Source of the DNA: Dehalococcoidia bacterium
GTDB lineage: Bacteria; Chloroflexota; Dehalococcoidia; Tepidiformales; Tepidiformaceae
Direction: 5' to 3'
Assembly: GCA_003104995.1 (NCBI GenBank)
Contig: PQAO01000039.1
Span: 1 to 45,532, forward strand
Length of the DNA: 45,532 bases
Under the pieces are notes generated by a model. That model did no database searches, was not told the DNA's origin, and was given only the letters and a program-made list of their open reading frames with translations. Below, one piece after another: positions 24,830-33,473 of the stretch (position 1 is the first letter of the stretch; each line of letters begins with the position of its first letter). A program made the position numbers and the translations under genes.

Positions 24830-26908
24830 TCACGCGGCCAGCTCCGGAGGGGACTCCGTGGTTGCTTCTTCGGCCCGCAACGGGAGCCCGAACAGGAATC
24901 CCTGCACGCCGTGGATCAGCCCCGGGTTGCCCTTTAGCTGGGTCGAGGCGGCTACGTCGCGGACCAGGTCGAACATCCCCTCGTCCTCAATACCCTCCGC
25001 GATGACCACCGCTCCCGACTCTGTGGCAAACGCAAGGATGGCCATCAGCGCAGCCCGGTTGCTGGCGCCCTTTGCCGCCGACACCATCACGCTCCGGTCG
25101 ATCTTCACGTAGTCGAACGCGGCCTTGCTCATCAACTCGATGCCGTTGTTCCCAGAGCCGACATCATCAAGGGCCACGGCGAACCCATGGCTGCGGAGTC
25201 CCGCGACCGCCTCGCTGATGACATCGACTGGTACGCTCGAACGCTCTGTCACTTCGAACACAACGCGCGAGCGGCTGATATTCGCCGCCTTGAGCTCTCG
25301 CATCAGCGTCATCGGAGAGTACGACTGATGCGTCAGCGAGTACGGTGAGATGTTGATGAACAGCAGGCCTTCCGCCGGCAGCTCCTTTGCGGCTTCCAAC
25401 AGGTGGTGCCGGCACAGCGCGTCGAGTTCCGCCGCATGGCCGAACTGTTCGGCAATATCGAACGCCTGCTGGGGACCCTCGAGGCCGTAATCCGGGTGCG
25501 GGCGGGATAGCCCTTCGTATCCGAGGAGTGTCCGGGAGTGAATCTGCCAGATTGGCTGGAAGACCGGGTTAATCCGTCCCTCCTGGAGGAGCAGCCGCAC
25601 GGCCTGCAGCTTCGCGGCCGGGAAGACCGGGACCGACCCTTCGGACTGGCGGTAGAGCACGGTCAGGTTCCGCCCCCTCAGCTTGGCCTCGTAGAGCGCC
25701 GCGTCGGCACGCTGGGCGAGGAGTGCGACATCGCGATCAGCAGGGTCGAGCATGGCAATGCCCGCGCTCAAGGTCACATCGTTGCCCAGGAGTTCCAATA
25801 CCTGGAGGCGGACCTGCTCGGCCAGGTAGAATGCTTCCGCGCTCTCCACTCCGTGGACAATGAGGGCGAATTCGTCTCCGCCGATACGGAACCGCGAGAC
25901 TCCCGGCGGCGCCAGCTTACTCAAGAGCCCGGCGAACTTGCTGAGCACCGCGTCTCCCCGGCCGTGCCCGAACGTGTCGTTCACGATCTTGAACTCGTCC
26001 AGGTCCATCATCACCAGTGCCACGGCGCCGCCCTGGGTGGCCGCGCCCACGCGCTCAATGGCCTCCTCAAAGGCGCGCCGGTTCCCGAGGCCTGTGAGCG
26101 GGTCAGTTGTACTGATCCGCCGGAGCTGGTCGTTTTCCGCCACGGTGCGCGCTTCGCTCCTCCCGAACCGGACCGCGATGAACAGGAGCAGGACTACGAG
26201 GGCCAGGCCCACACCGTAGAGGCCCCGTGAAACAAGGTTGGCAAGTTCTTCAGCTTCCGCATGAGCCACCTGCCGCCGTGCTGCCGCTTCGTCTTGCACG
26301 CCGGCTTTGAACTTCGTGATCGTGGTAACCGGGTTCGGCAGCTTCGCCGGGTCGCCTCCGACGGCATCCGGGTCCACCAGTTGCCCGGCGAGCCCCTCGC
26401 TCCCGGGGTCGCCCGCCTTCGCTGACCTGTAGAGAGCGGTGTAGGCGGCGCCATACTGGGCGACCAGGTCTTCGAAGGGTGGCGGCGGCTCTTCCCGGAG
26501 CCGCGCGAATGTGGCCACGATCGGCATGATGTACAGGTTCGCCCACTCGCCGAACTGCCGGTCCTCGATCCTCGGCGAGCGGGAAATCGCATCGAAGGTT
26601 TCGTTGATCTCGGCCTGCACGTCGGCCTGTTGAAGCAGGTACTGTGGATCGCCGGTCGCGTTCCCCACGGCGATAAGCAGTTCTGCCCTGTTGGCTGTGG
26701 TGCTCGCCCGCGTGTAGAGCGCACTCATCCTGTTAGCTTCGAGCACCGCAGCCGTGTGCCGCACGTCGCTGCGATGATGCCAGTAGGTCACTGCACCCAG
26801 CGCCCCAAGGACGCTGAATAAGACCACGACGGCCAGGGTGCTGATCAGGCTTGGCTTCATCGTCCGCCGAAATGCTCGCGCTATTCTCGTCGCGCCGGTA
26901 CGAATCAT
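24830..26908 (-). CDS. Membrane-bound GGDEF-EAL cyclic di-GMP enzyme
   Basis: A 692-residue protein with a membrane helix (about 20-43), a coiled extracytoplasmic sensor of about 185 residues, a second helix (about 230-247), a GGDEF domain with intact active site RIGGDEF (341-347) and an EAL domain. The EAL domain reads EGL at 465-467 and retains the metal and catalytic residues: Asn in FINISPYS, Glu in FEVTER, DD at 581-582, Lys602 in YVKIDR and Glu638. Both synthesis and hydrolysis of c-di-GMP are possible. No RxxD inhibitory site is visible at the usual position. ATG 26908 follows GGAGAAG; an ATG at 26935, sharing one base with the upstream stop, is an alternative. The preceding gene is the PilZ glycosyltransferase. 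Confidence 0.93.
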   Translation of the reverse strand: MIRTGATRIARAFRRTMKPSLISTLAVVVLFSVLGALGAVTYWHHRSDVRHTAAVLEANRMSALYTRASTTANRAELLIAVGNATGDPQYLLQQADVQAEINETFDAISRSPRIEDRQFGEWANLYIMPIVATFARLREEPPPPFEDLVAQYGAAYTALYRSAKAGDPGSEGLAGQLVDPDAVGGDPAKLPNPVTTITKFKAGVQDEAAARRQVAHAEAEELANLVSRGLYGVGLALVVLLLFIAVRFGRSEARTVAENDQLRRISTTDPLTGLGNRRAFEEAIERVGAATQGGAVALVMMDLDEFKIVNDTFGHGRGDAVLSKFAGLLSKLAPPGVSRFRIGGDEFALIVHGVESAEAFYLAEQVRLQVLELLGNDVTLSAGIAMLDPADRDVALLAQRADAALYEAKLRGRNLTVLYRQSEGSVPVFPAAKLQAVRLLLQEGRINPVFQPIWQIHSRTLLGYEGLSRPHPDYGLEGPQQAFDIAEQFGHAAELDALCRHHLLEAAKELPAEGLLFINISPYSLTHQSYSPMTLMRELKAANISRSRVVFEVTERSSVPVDVISEAVAGLRSHGFAVALDDVGSGNNGIELMSKAAFDYVKIDRSVMVSAAKGASNRAALMAILAFATESGAVVIAEGIEDEGMFDLVRDVAASTQLKGNPGLIHGVQGFLFGLPLRAEEATTESPPELAA

Positions 26909-26934
26909 GTGGTGACTTCTCCATTCCCTTGCCA

Positions 26935-28842
26935 TCAGGCGGCCACGGACTGATATGCTGGTGTTTCGGCGCTCGACGTCCGCGCCCCGCCGTTGAACAG
27001 GGCCACAGCGAGCGTTCCCAGGATCGCTCGCTGGCCAGGGGCAAACTCAAGGCCGAGCGAGAACTCCGGCGGTACCCCATCCAGGACCCGCCGGACGATG
27101 CACTCAAGGCGCACCGGCTCCTGTGGTAACGACACCACGAGCGTCATCCTGGCTCCCGGCTCGGGGCGTTCGCCAATCACCCGGGCCATACAGCCGGTCA
27201 TCGAGACATCGGTGACGCGGCAGAACCTCCCGTCGAGACGCGCCCCAAGGTGGACATCGAACCGGTGGCTCTCGCGCCGATTGGGGGAGAACCGCGGATC
27301 GCGGATCCGGCGGATCGCGGTCACCAACAGCAGCGTGTTGCCGCACAGGAAGACGGCAGCGCCAATCGCGGCGGCTGGCGTCTGGTATTCGAATGGCGTC
27401 AAGCCCGCAATCGTCACGGCGAAGTAGAGGAGTGCCAGCACCGATACCCCGGTGAGGATCTTGAGCAACGCCGGGACTGGCGCCTTTTGGCTGTCCATTG
27501 CGGCGCCTTTCGGCGTCACGCGGAACCCCCGTTTTCGGCGTGGATTGAAGACCGTGAGGGTCGCCGGAAGTACCGCGGGCATACGCAGCACTTCGAACAC
27601 GAGCGACAGCAGTGGCGGGTAGTGGCCGCGAGCCAGCAGGCGCAACGCGACAAACTGCGCGACGAACGTCGTCACGAACAGCGGGATGAACACCTGCCCC
27701 GGGGCCGAAATCGGCGATGCGCCCGTCGTGACCACGAGGATCGGGGCGAGCATGAACAGGAGCGTCCGCCACGAATCGAACCACCCCGCGAGTGTCGTGA
27801 TGAAGCCCAGGCGCTGGCCGGGCTTCAACCCGCGCGAAAAGAGCGGGTTCTCCATGTGGAGCACCTGCATCGCGCCGGTCGCCCACCGATTCCGTTGGAG
27901 CGCGTACTGAGCGTAGTCGGTTGGCGCCAGGCCGCGGGCCAGCACTTCGTTGTGGTAGACCGCTTTCCAACCGTTACGGTTCAGCCGGATGGTCGTCTGG
28001 ATGTCTTCCGTCACTGACTCGGTCGCGACGCCACCCACCGAATTCAGCGCCTCGACGCGAACCAGTGCGCCCGTGCCGCACCAGAAGGCTGCGTTCCAGC
28101 GGTTCTTGCCAGGAGCGATAGCCCGGTAGAAGACAGCCTCTTCGCTGAACTGGCGTCCGTTCGCACTCCTCTCGTGCTCGAACGAGTCGCGGTTGTAGAA
28201 ATCCTGCGGTGTCTGGACCACGGCCACCGTGGGGTCGGTGAAATACGGCAGTGTACGGATGAGCAGGTTCGGGCTCGCCACATGGTCCGCGTCCAGGATC
28301 GCCACGATGTCCGCATCAATGCGGGCCATGGCGTAATTGAGGTTCCCGGCCTTCGCATGTTCGTTCGTCGGGCGGCTGAGGTAGCGGGCGCCGAGTTCTT
28401 CGGCAAGAGCTCGTACCCAGTCGCGGTGTCCATCGTCCAGGACCCACGTCTCGTGAGCGGGCTCCAGGGCGACGGCAGCCGCGATCGCGGGCAACAGGAT
28501 GGCCTCGGGTTCGTTGTAGGTCGGTAGAAGCACAGCAACTCGCGCATCGGGCGCCGCGCCGGAGCCTTCGGCGGGCACCACGTCGACGTCCCAGAGCTGG
28601 ATGGTGTAGAGCGCAAGCCCCGCCAGGCTGTGGAACTCCGCCGCCAGAAGAGGAATGGCGACAAACCATGCGCTCATCTCGACCGTAAAGCCCACGCGCC
28701 AGAAGAGGTAGAAGGCGCTGCCGGCGATGGTCGCCAGGGCGAAGGCGCGCGTGGCCGTCCGGCGGCTTTGGCGCTCTGGATGCGGGCGCGTTCCGCCGGG
28801 GAACGTGGGGAGGGCGCGGAAGGGTGGGCGTGTCGTACTCAT
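26935..28842 (-). CDS. Cellulose-synthase-like glycosyltransferase with C-terminal PilZ domain
   Basis: A 635-residue membrane GT2 processive glycosyltransferase. The catalytic motifs are all present: DDG (136-138), DAD (184-186), TED (278-280) and QRNRW (316-320). Membrane segments flank the domain, and FRVTPKG (440-446) is the BcsA-type FxVTxK gating-loop motif. A PilZ domain near the C-terminus carries RESHR (523-527) and DVSMTG (545-550), the c-di-GMP-binding pair, so activity should depend on c-di-GMP. It is shorter than E. coli BcsA, and no BcsB, BcsC or cellulase gene is adjacent, so the product could be cellulose or another beta-glycan. The gene runs directly into the GGDEF-EAL gene. 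Confidence 0.93.
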   Translation of the reverse strand: MSTTRPPFRALPTFPGGTRPHPERQSRRTATRAFALATIAGSAFYLFWRVGFTVEMSAWFVAIPLLAAEFHSLAGLALYTIQLWDVDVVPAEGSGAAPDARVAVLLPTYNEPEAILLPAIAAAVALEPAHETWVLDDGHRDWVRALAEELGARYLSRPTNEHAKAGNLNYAMARIDADIVAILDADHVASPNLLIRTLPYFTDPTVAVVQTPQDFYNRDSFEHERSANGRQFSEEAVFYRAIAPGKNRWNAAFWCGTGALVRVEALNSVGGVATESVTEDIQTTIRLNRNGWKAVYHNEVLARGLAPTDYAQYALQRNRWATGAMQVLHMENPLFSRGLKPGQRLGFITTLAGWFDSWRTLLFMLAPILVVTTGASPISAPGQVFIPLFVTTFVAQFVALRLLARGHYPPLLSLVFEVLRMPAVLPATLTVFNPRRKRGFRVTPKGAAMDSQKAPVPALLKILTGVSVLALLYFAVTIAGLTPFEYQTPAAAIGAAVFLCGNTLLLVTAIRRIRDPRFSPNRRESHRFDVHLGARLDGRFCRVTDVSMTGCMARVIGERPEPGARMTLVVSLPQEPVRLECIVRRVLDGVPPEFSLGLEFAPGQRAILGTLAVALFNGGARTSSAETPAYQSVAA

Positions 28843-28940
28843 GGCATACAGGTTTTCGGCAGCGCGGCGGCCCGCTCCATGGCGGGAACACGTTATCCCG
28901 GTGGTATCGAGCCTATCGAGGCGCTTTCACGGCCCGGCTG

Positions 28941-29537
28941 TCACTCTGCTGCCTCGCCATCGCGCATCAACCACCGCGCCCACGGCAGCCGGAACACTGC
29001 GAGGATCACTACCACCCCGGCGAGTTGCAGCGCCAGGCTCCACCAGTCTGTGAATGTCCCGGACAGGAGTTCGCGGGCGCTTCCGGCCGCCGTCGCCCCC
29101 ACCCACACCCACAACAGGTCGGTGACCAGGTGCGTGAGCCCGTAGCCCAGCGCAAGGGGCGCCGCCGGTATACGCCCGGCGCCCGCGGCGATGAACAGCG
29201 CATTACTCGGGAACGGACCCGCGGTATAGGCAGCGGCATAGGCCACCGCTGCCCCACGCCTCCCCCTGCTGCGGCGGTCGAACCACGCCCCGAGCGCCTC
29301 CGCGTTTCGCCGTGACCGCTCGGGAAGATGTGGCGCCATCCAGCGCGTCAGTTGGGCCAGCACCAACCTCCCAAGCGCACCCGCAACCGCTCCGCCGATC
29401 GCGAGCGGCACCAGGGGCACGCCCGCCCCCACCCGGAATGCCGTGAGCACGGCCCACATCGGCGGCATGAACGCCGGCACAACGCTGATGGCGAACGCCG
29501 TGCCCCACGCCACCAGCAACCAGAGGAACGTCGTCAC
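28941..29537 (-). CDS. Polytopic membrane protein, weakly DedA/VTT-like
   Basis: A 198-residue protein with about five hydrophobic segments (near 5-27, 35-60, 98-118, 122-145 and 165-185). A central GPFPSNALFIAAGAGRIP resembles the re-entrant loop of the VTT/DedA family, which moves phospholipids or small molecules across membranes, but the match is loose. It lies 98 bases upstream of the PilZ glycosyltransferase on the same strand and could share its transcript; a role in glycan or lipid-carrier export would suit the context but is speculation. Confidence 0.6.
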   Translation of the reverse strand: MTTFLWLLVAWGTAFAISVVPAFMPPMWAVLTAFRVGAGVPLVPLAIGGAVAGALGRLVLAQLTRWMAPHLPERSRRNAEALGAWFDRRSRGRRGAAVAYAAAYTAGPFPSNALFIAAGAGRIPAAPLALGYGLTHLVTDLLWVWVGATAAGSARELLSGTFTDWWSLALQLAGVVVILAVFRLPWARWLMRDGEAAE

Positions 29538-29577
29538 CCGCCCAGTCTGACACGCAGGCGCCCCGGCTGCGGGCCTC

Positions 29578-30387
29578 TTACATGTCCCGCCAGGCCGGGT
29601 CCCGCTTCTCGAACCAGGCTTGCCGTGCCTCGCGCGCGTCCGCCGTCTGGCTCGCCAGGATCTGGTTGCGGTTCTCCAGCTTCAGGGCCGTCTCCAGCGG
29701 GATGCCGTTGACCGTCTCGTTCAGCACCTGCTTGGTAAGCCGAAGCCCCATCGGGCTCGCCTTCCGCGCCATGCCCTCCGCCACCGCCACCGCTGTCGGC
29801 ACCAGTTCGTCCTGGGCTATGATCTTCGTGATCAGCCGCATCTCCCGCGCTTCTTCCGCATCCACGATCCGGCCGGAATAGAGCATGTCGGCCGCGTAGG
29901 CCGGGCCCACGATCTTCGGCAGGAAGTACGACGATCCCACGTCCGCGCCGCCCAGCCCCAGGTTCAGGTACGAGCACGCGAAGCGCGCGTTTTCCGTACC
30001 GATGCGCAGGTCACAGGCGATGGCGATCGAGAGCCCGCCCCCGGTCGCCGCGCCATTGACCGCCGCGATCAGCGGCTGGGGGCAGCTCCGCATCTTCACC
30101 ATCAGGTCGGCGATATCTTCCTGGAAGGTCATCGAGTCCTGTACCGGCCCCACGCCGGGTTGCCACTGGCCCTGTTCGCTCCCGGCTTTCAGGTCGAGCC
30201 CCGCGCAGAAGCCCCTGCCGGCGCCGGTGATAACAATCACCCGCGTTGCGTAGTCACGGTGGCGCGCATCGAAGAACTCGCGCAGCGCCCGCAGCATGCC
30301 GTGGTCGATGGCATTCAGTCGCTCGGGCCGGTTCAGCGTCAGCACGCCAATGGGGCCGTGTTGCTGGAAGAGGATGGACTCGTTCAT
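29578..30387 (-). CDS. Enoyl-CoA hydratase/isomerase family protein
   Basis: A 269-residue crotonase-fold enzyme acting on acyl-CoA thioesters. The two oxyanion-hole segments are GAGRGFCAGLDLK and NGAATGGGLSIAIACD. The region that holds the catalytic glutamate in classic hydratases reads GGADVGSSYFLPK, as in a common subgroup with ADVG, so isomerase or other crotonase chemistry is possible. ATG 30387 gives the standard N-terminus; the upstream in-frame extension lacks family similarity. Together with the acyl-CoA ligases and dehydrogenases in the window it suggests active fatty-acid or other acyl-CoA degradation. Confidence 0.92.
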   Translation of the reverse strand: MNESILFQQHGPIGVLTLNRPERLNAIDHGMLRALREFFDARHRDYATRVIVITGAGRGFCAGLDLKAGSEQGQWQPGVGPVQDSMTFQEDIADLMVKMRSCPQPLIAAVNGAATGGGLSIAIACDLRIGTENARFACSYLNLGLGGADVGSSYFLPKIVGPAYAADMLYSGRIVDAEEAREMRLITKIIAQDELVPTAVAVAEGMARKASPMGLRLTKQVLNETVNGIPLETALKLENRNQILASQTADAREARQAWFEKRDPAWRDM

Positions 30388-30433
30388 GCCCGGATTCTGG
30401 CGGCAGCGCCAGCCCCTGTCGAGCGGTCGCGGC

Positions 30434-31063
30434 TCAGCGTTCGGCCAGCACACGTGTGCCCGCCAGCCGGTCGTGGAGCCCGCGGTTCTCGCCGTCAAAG
30501 AACATCATCCCCGGGACCAGCAACGCTCCCAACTCCAAACCGAGGAACAGGAAGGCCGAGTCGGATTCGACCGTCGACCCCCAGAGAGCGAACGCCACAA
30601 ACGCCGGCAACCACGCGGCGAACCAGCGCACCGAAGTCCGCGCCAGCCCGGGCGGCCGTCCGTTCGGCCCAACCACATGAAGCCGCAACCGCCGCTTGGC
30701 AAGGTGCCGCCCCCGGTGGGCCGTCGCGGGCACCTCATACAGCCACAGCACCAGGGCAATCGCGAAGAGCGTGGCCCAGCTCACCGCGGGATGCATTTCC
30801 GGCGCACCTGGCACCGGCCCCGCGGGCGAAGCGTCCGGCTCCACCGTCAGCCCCAGCAGATCCCCGATCACATATCCGGCCGCGCCGGCCACGAAGAACA
30901 CGACCAGCCACACCAGCGCGTCGATCACGCGCGCGGTGGCCCGCTCCATCGGCTCGGCCAGCCGCGGCTCGTCTGTCTTCAGCTGCTCCAGCCCGCGCAA
31001 CAGCTCGACCGCCCGATCGGCTGCCGGCTGATTCGGTGTCCCTCGCGTCGCTCCGCCGCTCAT
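30434..31063 (-). CDS. RDD-family membrane protein
   Basis: A 209-residue membrane protein with the RDD signature: an Arg-Asp pair in RVIDALVWLVV at the first helix and LHDRLAGTRVL at the C-terminus. Two further helices are at VSWATLFAIALVLWLYEV and WFAAWLPAFVAFALW. The N-terminal 40 residues are soluble. RDD proteins are widespread and mostly of unknown function, with some acting in ion exchange. The gene precedes the enoyl-CoA hydratase on the same strand, 46 bases apart, and is divergent from the DUF3293 gene by 32 bases. Confidence 0.88.
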   Translation of the reverse strand: MSGGATRGTPNQPAADRAVELLRGLEQLKTDEPRLAEPMERATARVIDALVWLVVFFVAGAAGYVIGDLLGLTVEPDASPAGPVPGAPEMHPAVSWATLFAIALVLWLYEVPATAHRGRHLAKRRLRLHVVGPNGRPPGLARTSVRWFAAWLPAFVAFALWGSTVESDSAFLFLGLELGALLVPGMMFFDGENRGLHDRLAGTRVLAER

Positions 31064-31095
31064 GGAGAAACGGTAGCATCCGCGTCAACACCCTC

Positions 31096-31512
31096 ATGAG
31101 CCGTCCCGCCTCCCTCGAACAGCTGTACCGCGACGCCCTCTATGAGGTCGACCTCCCCACCGGCTATGAGGTCGACCTGCCCACCGGCACGATCATCTTC
31201 CGCATCGGCGAAGCCGCCCCCGACGAACTGCCTGTCCCACTCGCGCTGGTGACCGCCTTCAACCCGGGCACATCCCGGCCTTGCGAGGAGATCAACCGGG
31301 CCGCAAACCGCCGTCTCCAGGCAGAAATCGCCCGCCGAGGTTGGCCATCCTTCGTCGCGCGCGGCCGTAATGCCGACGCCACACACATCGAGCCATCCTT
31401 CGCCATCCCGGACATCAGCCGCGAGGACGCGCTCGCCCTGGCTCGCCAGTTCGGCCAGGCCGCCATCGTCTTCGTCGATAGTGAACTGGTGAGCCTGCTC
31501 TGGTGCGGGTGA
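31096..31512 (+). CDS. DUF3293 domain protein
   Basis: A 138-residue protein with the DUF3293 landmarks TAFNPGTSRPCEEINRAANR, the HIEPSFAIPDI segment and ARQFGQAAIVFVDS. The function of the family is unknown. ATG 31096 is the only good start. Near the N-terminus the eight residues YEVDLPTG occur twice in a row because of a 24-base duplication. The gene is isolated: divergent from the RDD gene and convergent with prfC. Confidence 0.82.
   Translation: MSRPASLEQLYRDALYEVDLPTGYEVDLPTGTIIFRIGEAAPDELPVPLALVTAFNPGTSRPCEEINRAANRRLQAEIARRGWPSFVARGRNADATHIEPSFAIPDISREDALALARQFGQAAIVFVDSELVSLLWCG
31141..31188 (+). repeat. 24-base tandem duplication inside the DUF3293 gene
   Basis: Two adjacent 24-base copies (31141-31164 and 31165-31188) differ at one base (C to G in a leucine codon) and encode YEVDLPTG twice, in frame. 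It looks like a young tandem duplication that has begun to diverge. Confidence 0.9.
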
Positions 31513-31652
31513 CCATTTCCCTTGACAGCGTAGGATGTCTCCCGGTCCGACACCCGATGCGCTGAGACTGCCCGACCCCCGGCCCATCACTGAGCGGTGC
31601 CACCTCCTGGCTTCCGCCACACGCGACACGCGCCCTGCTCAAGCTCTGAGGC

Positions 31653-33257
31653 CTACCCCAGCGGTTCGAGCCCCAGGTCCGGGTTCTGTTTGCGGCAGTA
31701 GTCCTCTTCCCACGATGAGGGAAAGATGACCACCAGGTCGCCGTGCCGGTCGCGGACACGGATCGAAGCCCGTGGCCACTGCACGTCGGCCCCGCTGGGG
31801 GGCAAGGTCACGCGCTTCGCCACTGTGTGTTCCATGGGCACAACCTTCGTCTCGACCCCGTATTCGGTCTCGAGCCGCGACGCCACCACTTCGAACTGCA
31901 ACGTTCCCACCGCACCCAGGATCGGCATGCGCGTGCCGTCAATCGACCAGAACACGCGCACCGCGCCCTCTTCCTCCAGCTGCTCCAGTCCGCGCTGGAA
32001 CTGCTTCGACTTCGCGAAGCTGAAGCTTTCGAGCGTCGCGAAGCATTCGGGCTCGAACCGGGGAATCGGCTCATAGCGCAGGCTCTTGCTCGATGTCAGC
32101 GTATCGCCGATCAGGAAGAGGCCCGGGTTCACGAGCCCGATGACGTCGCCCGCGAACGCCTCTTCCACCGTCTCACGCTCCCGCGCGAACAGCCGGTGGG
32201 GCCGCGTCACCCGGATGCTCCGCCCCAGGCGCGGGTGGTACACCATCATGTCCTTCTCGAACCGGCCGGAGCACACCCGCAGAAATGCCATCCGATCGCG
32301 GTGCTGCGGGTCCATGTTCGCCTGGATCTTGAAGATGATGCCCGAGAATTCGTCCGAGTCCGGGGCGATATCGCCCGAATCCGAGGCGCGCGGACCGGGT
32401 GGCGGGGCGAGCTTCGCCAGCGCTTCGATGAATGGCTCGACACCGAAGCTGTTCAGCGCGCTCCCAAAGAACACCGGGGTCATCTCGCCGCGCAGGAATG
32501 CCTCACGGTCGAACTCGGGAGTCACGCCCTGGATGAGAGCGATCTGCTCCTTCAACTCCGCATGGCCGCGGTCTCCGAGGATCGCCGTCAACTTTGGGTC
32601 GTCCAGGTTGCCCACCGTAACCGGGGCACGGTGCCGCCCGCCCTCGGTGCGTTCGAACTGGAGGACGGCGTGGTTCACCAGGTCATACACGCCGCGAAAG
32701 CTCGGCCCGTCGCCGATCGGCCAGTTCATCGGCACGGCCAGCATGCCCAGCACGCGCTCGATCTCGTCGAGCAGTTCCAGCGGCTCGCGTCCCGGGTGGT
32801 CGAGCTTGTTGATAAACGTCAGCACCGGGATCTTCCGCATGCGGCAGACATCAAACAGCTTACGCGTCTGCGCTTCGATGCCTTTCGCACTGTCGAGCAC
32901 CATCACGGCACTGTCGACCGCCGCAAGCGTCCGGTAGGTGTCTTCGCTAAAGTCCTGGTGGCCCGGCGTATCGAGCAGGTTGAACCGGCAGCCGAACGCG
33001 TCGAACTGCAACGCGGTCGAGGTCACCGAAATGCCGCGCTGGCGCTCCATCGCCATCCAGTCGGAGGTCGAGCGCCGAGCATTGCCGCGCGCCCGGACCG
33101 AACCCGCTTCCTCGACCGCGCCCCCGTAGAGAAGGAACTTCTCGGTTAGCGTCGTCTTGCCGGCGTCCGGATGCGAGATGATCGCGAACGTCCTCCGCCG
33201 CGCGACTTCCTCGCGCAGCGTGGCAGAAGCGCCAGCAGTGGCGGTACTCTCGATCAT
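31653..33257 (-). CDS. prfC: Peptide chain release factor 3
   Basis: RF3 is a GTPase that recycles RF1 and RF2 from the ribosome. The 534-residue protein has G1 ISHPDAGKTTL (27-37), the switch region RGISVTSTALQF, G3 DTPGH (96-100) and G4 NKLD (150-153). RF3-specific features are SDWMAMERQRGISV and the C-terminal domain with GAVGTLQFEVVASRLE and the closing PDLGLEPLG. ATG 33257 starts MIESTATAG; a longer start would add 14 unrelated residues. It is divergent from the MFS exporter, and the tail faces the DUF3293 gene. Many bacteria lack RF3, so its presence is of some taxonomic use. Confidence 0.95.
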   Translation of the reverse strand: MIESTATAGASATLREEVARRRTFAIISHPDAGKTTLTEKFLLYGGAVEEAGSVRARGNARRSTSDWMAMERQRGISVTSTALQFDAFGCRFNLLDTPGHQDFSEDTYRTLAAVDSAVMVLDSAKGIEAQTRKLFDVCRMRKIPVLTFINKLDHPGREPLELLDEIERVLGMLAVPMNWPIGDGPSFRGVYDLVNHAVLQFERTEGGRHRAPVTVGNLDDPKLTAILGDRGHAELKEQIALIQGVTPEFDREAFLRGEMTPVFFGSALNSFGVEPFIEALAKLAPPPGPRASDSGDIAPDSDEFSGIIFKIQANMDPQHRDRMAFLRVCSGRFEKDMMVYHPRLGRSIRVTRPHRLFARERETVEEAFAGDVIGLVNPGLFLIGDTLTSSKSLRYEPIPRFEPECFATLESFSFAKSKQFQRGLEQLEEEGAVRVFWSIDGTRMPILGAVGTLQFEVVASRLETEYGVETKVVPMEHTVAKRVTLPPSGADVQWPRASIRVRDRHGDLVVIFPSSWEEDYCRKQNPDLGLEPLG

Positions 33258-33440
33258 CCGTGTAACCTCGTGCGTCCAACGCCGGGCGTTCAAGCCCACC
33301 GTCCCGGTGCGGGCCAGCTGCCGGGAACGTCACTTCTACCGTAGTCCGCCCACGCCGTAATGAATAGGGAAATCTGCTAACGGGGCAACGATGGCCCCAA
33401 TTGTTCGCTTCGCACGAACTATGTACGCTTCCTTCCTGCC

Positions 33441-33454
33441 TCACGTCCACGTGA
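33441..33454. promoter_or_regulatory. Operator-like palindrome upstream of MFS exporter
   Basis: TCACGTCCACGTGA is a 6-bp perfect inverted repeat with a 2-base centre, 20 bases before the exporter start. A second imperfect dyad (GTTCG, 7 bases, CGAAC) lies at 33403-33419. Exporters of this type are often controlled by TetR or MarR repressors, but no regulator gene is adjacent. Function is inferred from position and symmetry. Confidence 0.4.
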
Positions 33455-33473
33455 AGGTTGCCGAGGACACCAC

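Noticed and set aside
29620..31095. Upstream extension of the DUF3293 frame over the hydratase and RDD genes
   Set aside because: The frame is open by chance antisense to two recognised genes; the DUF3293 similarity starts only at 31096.
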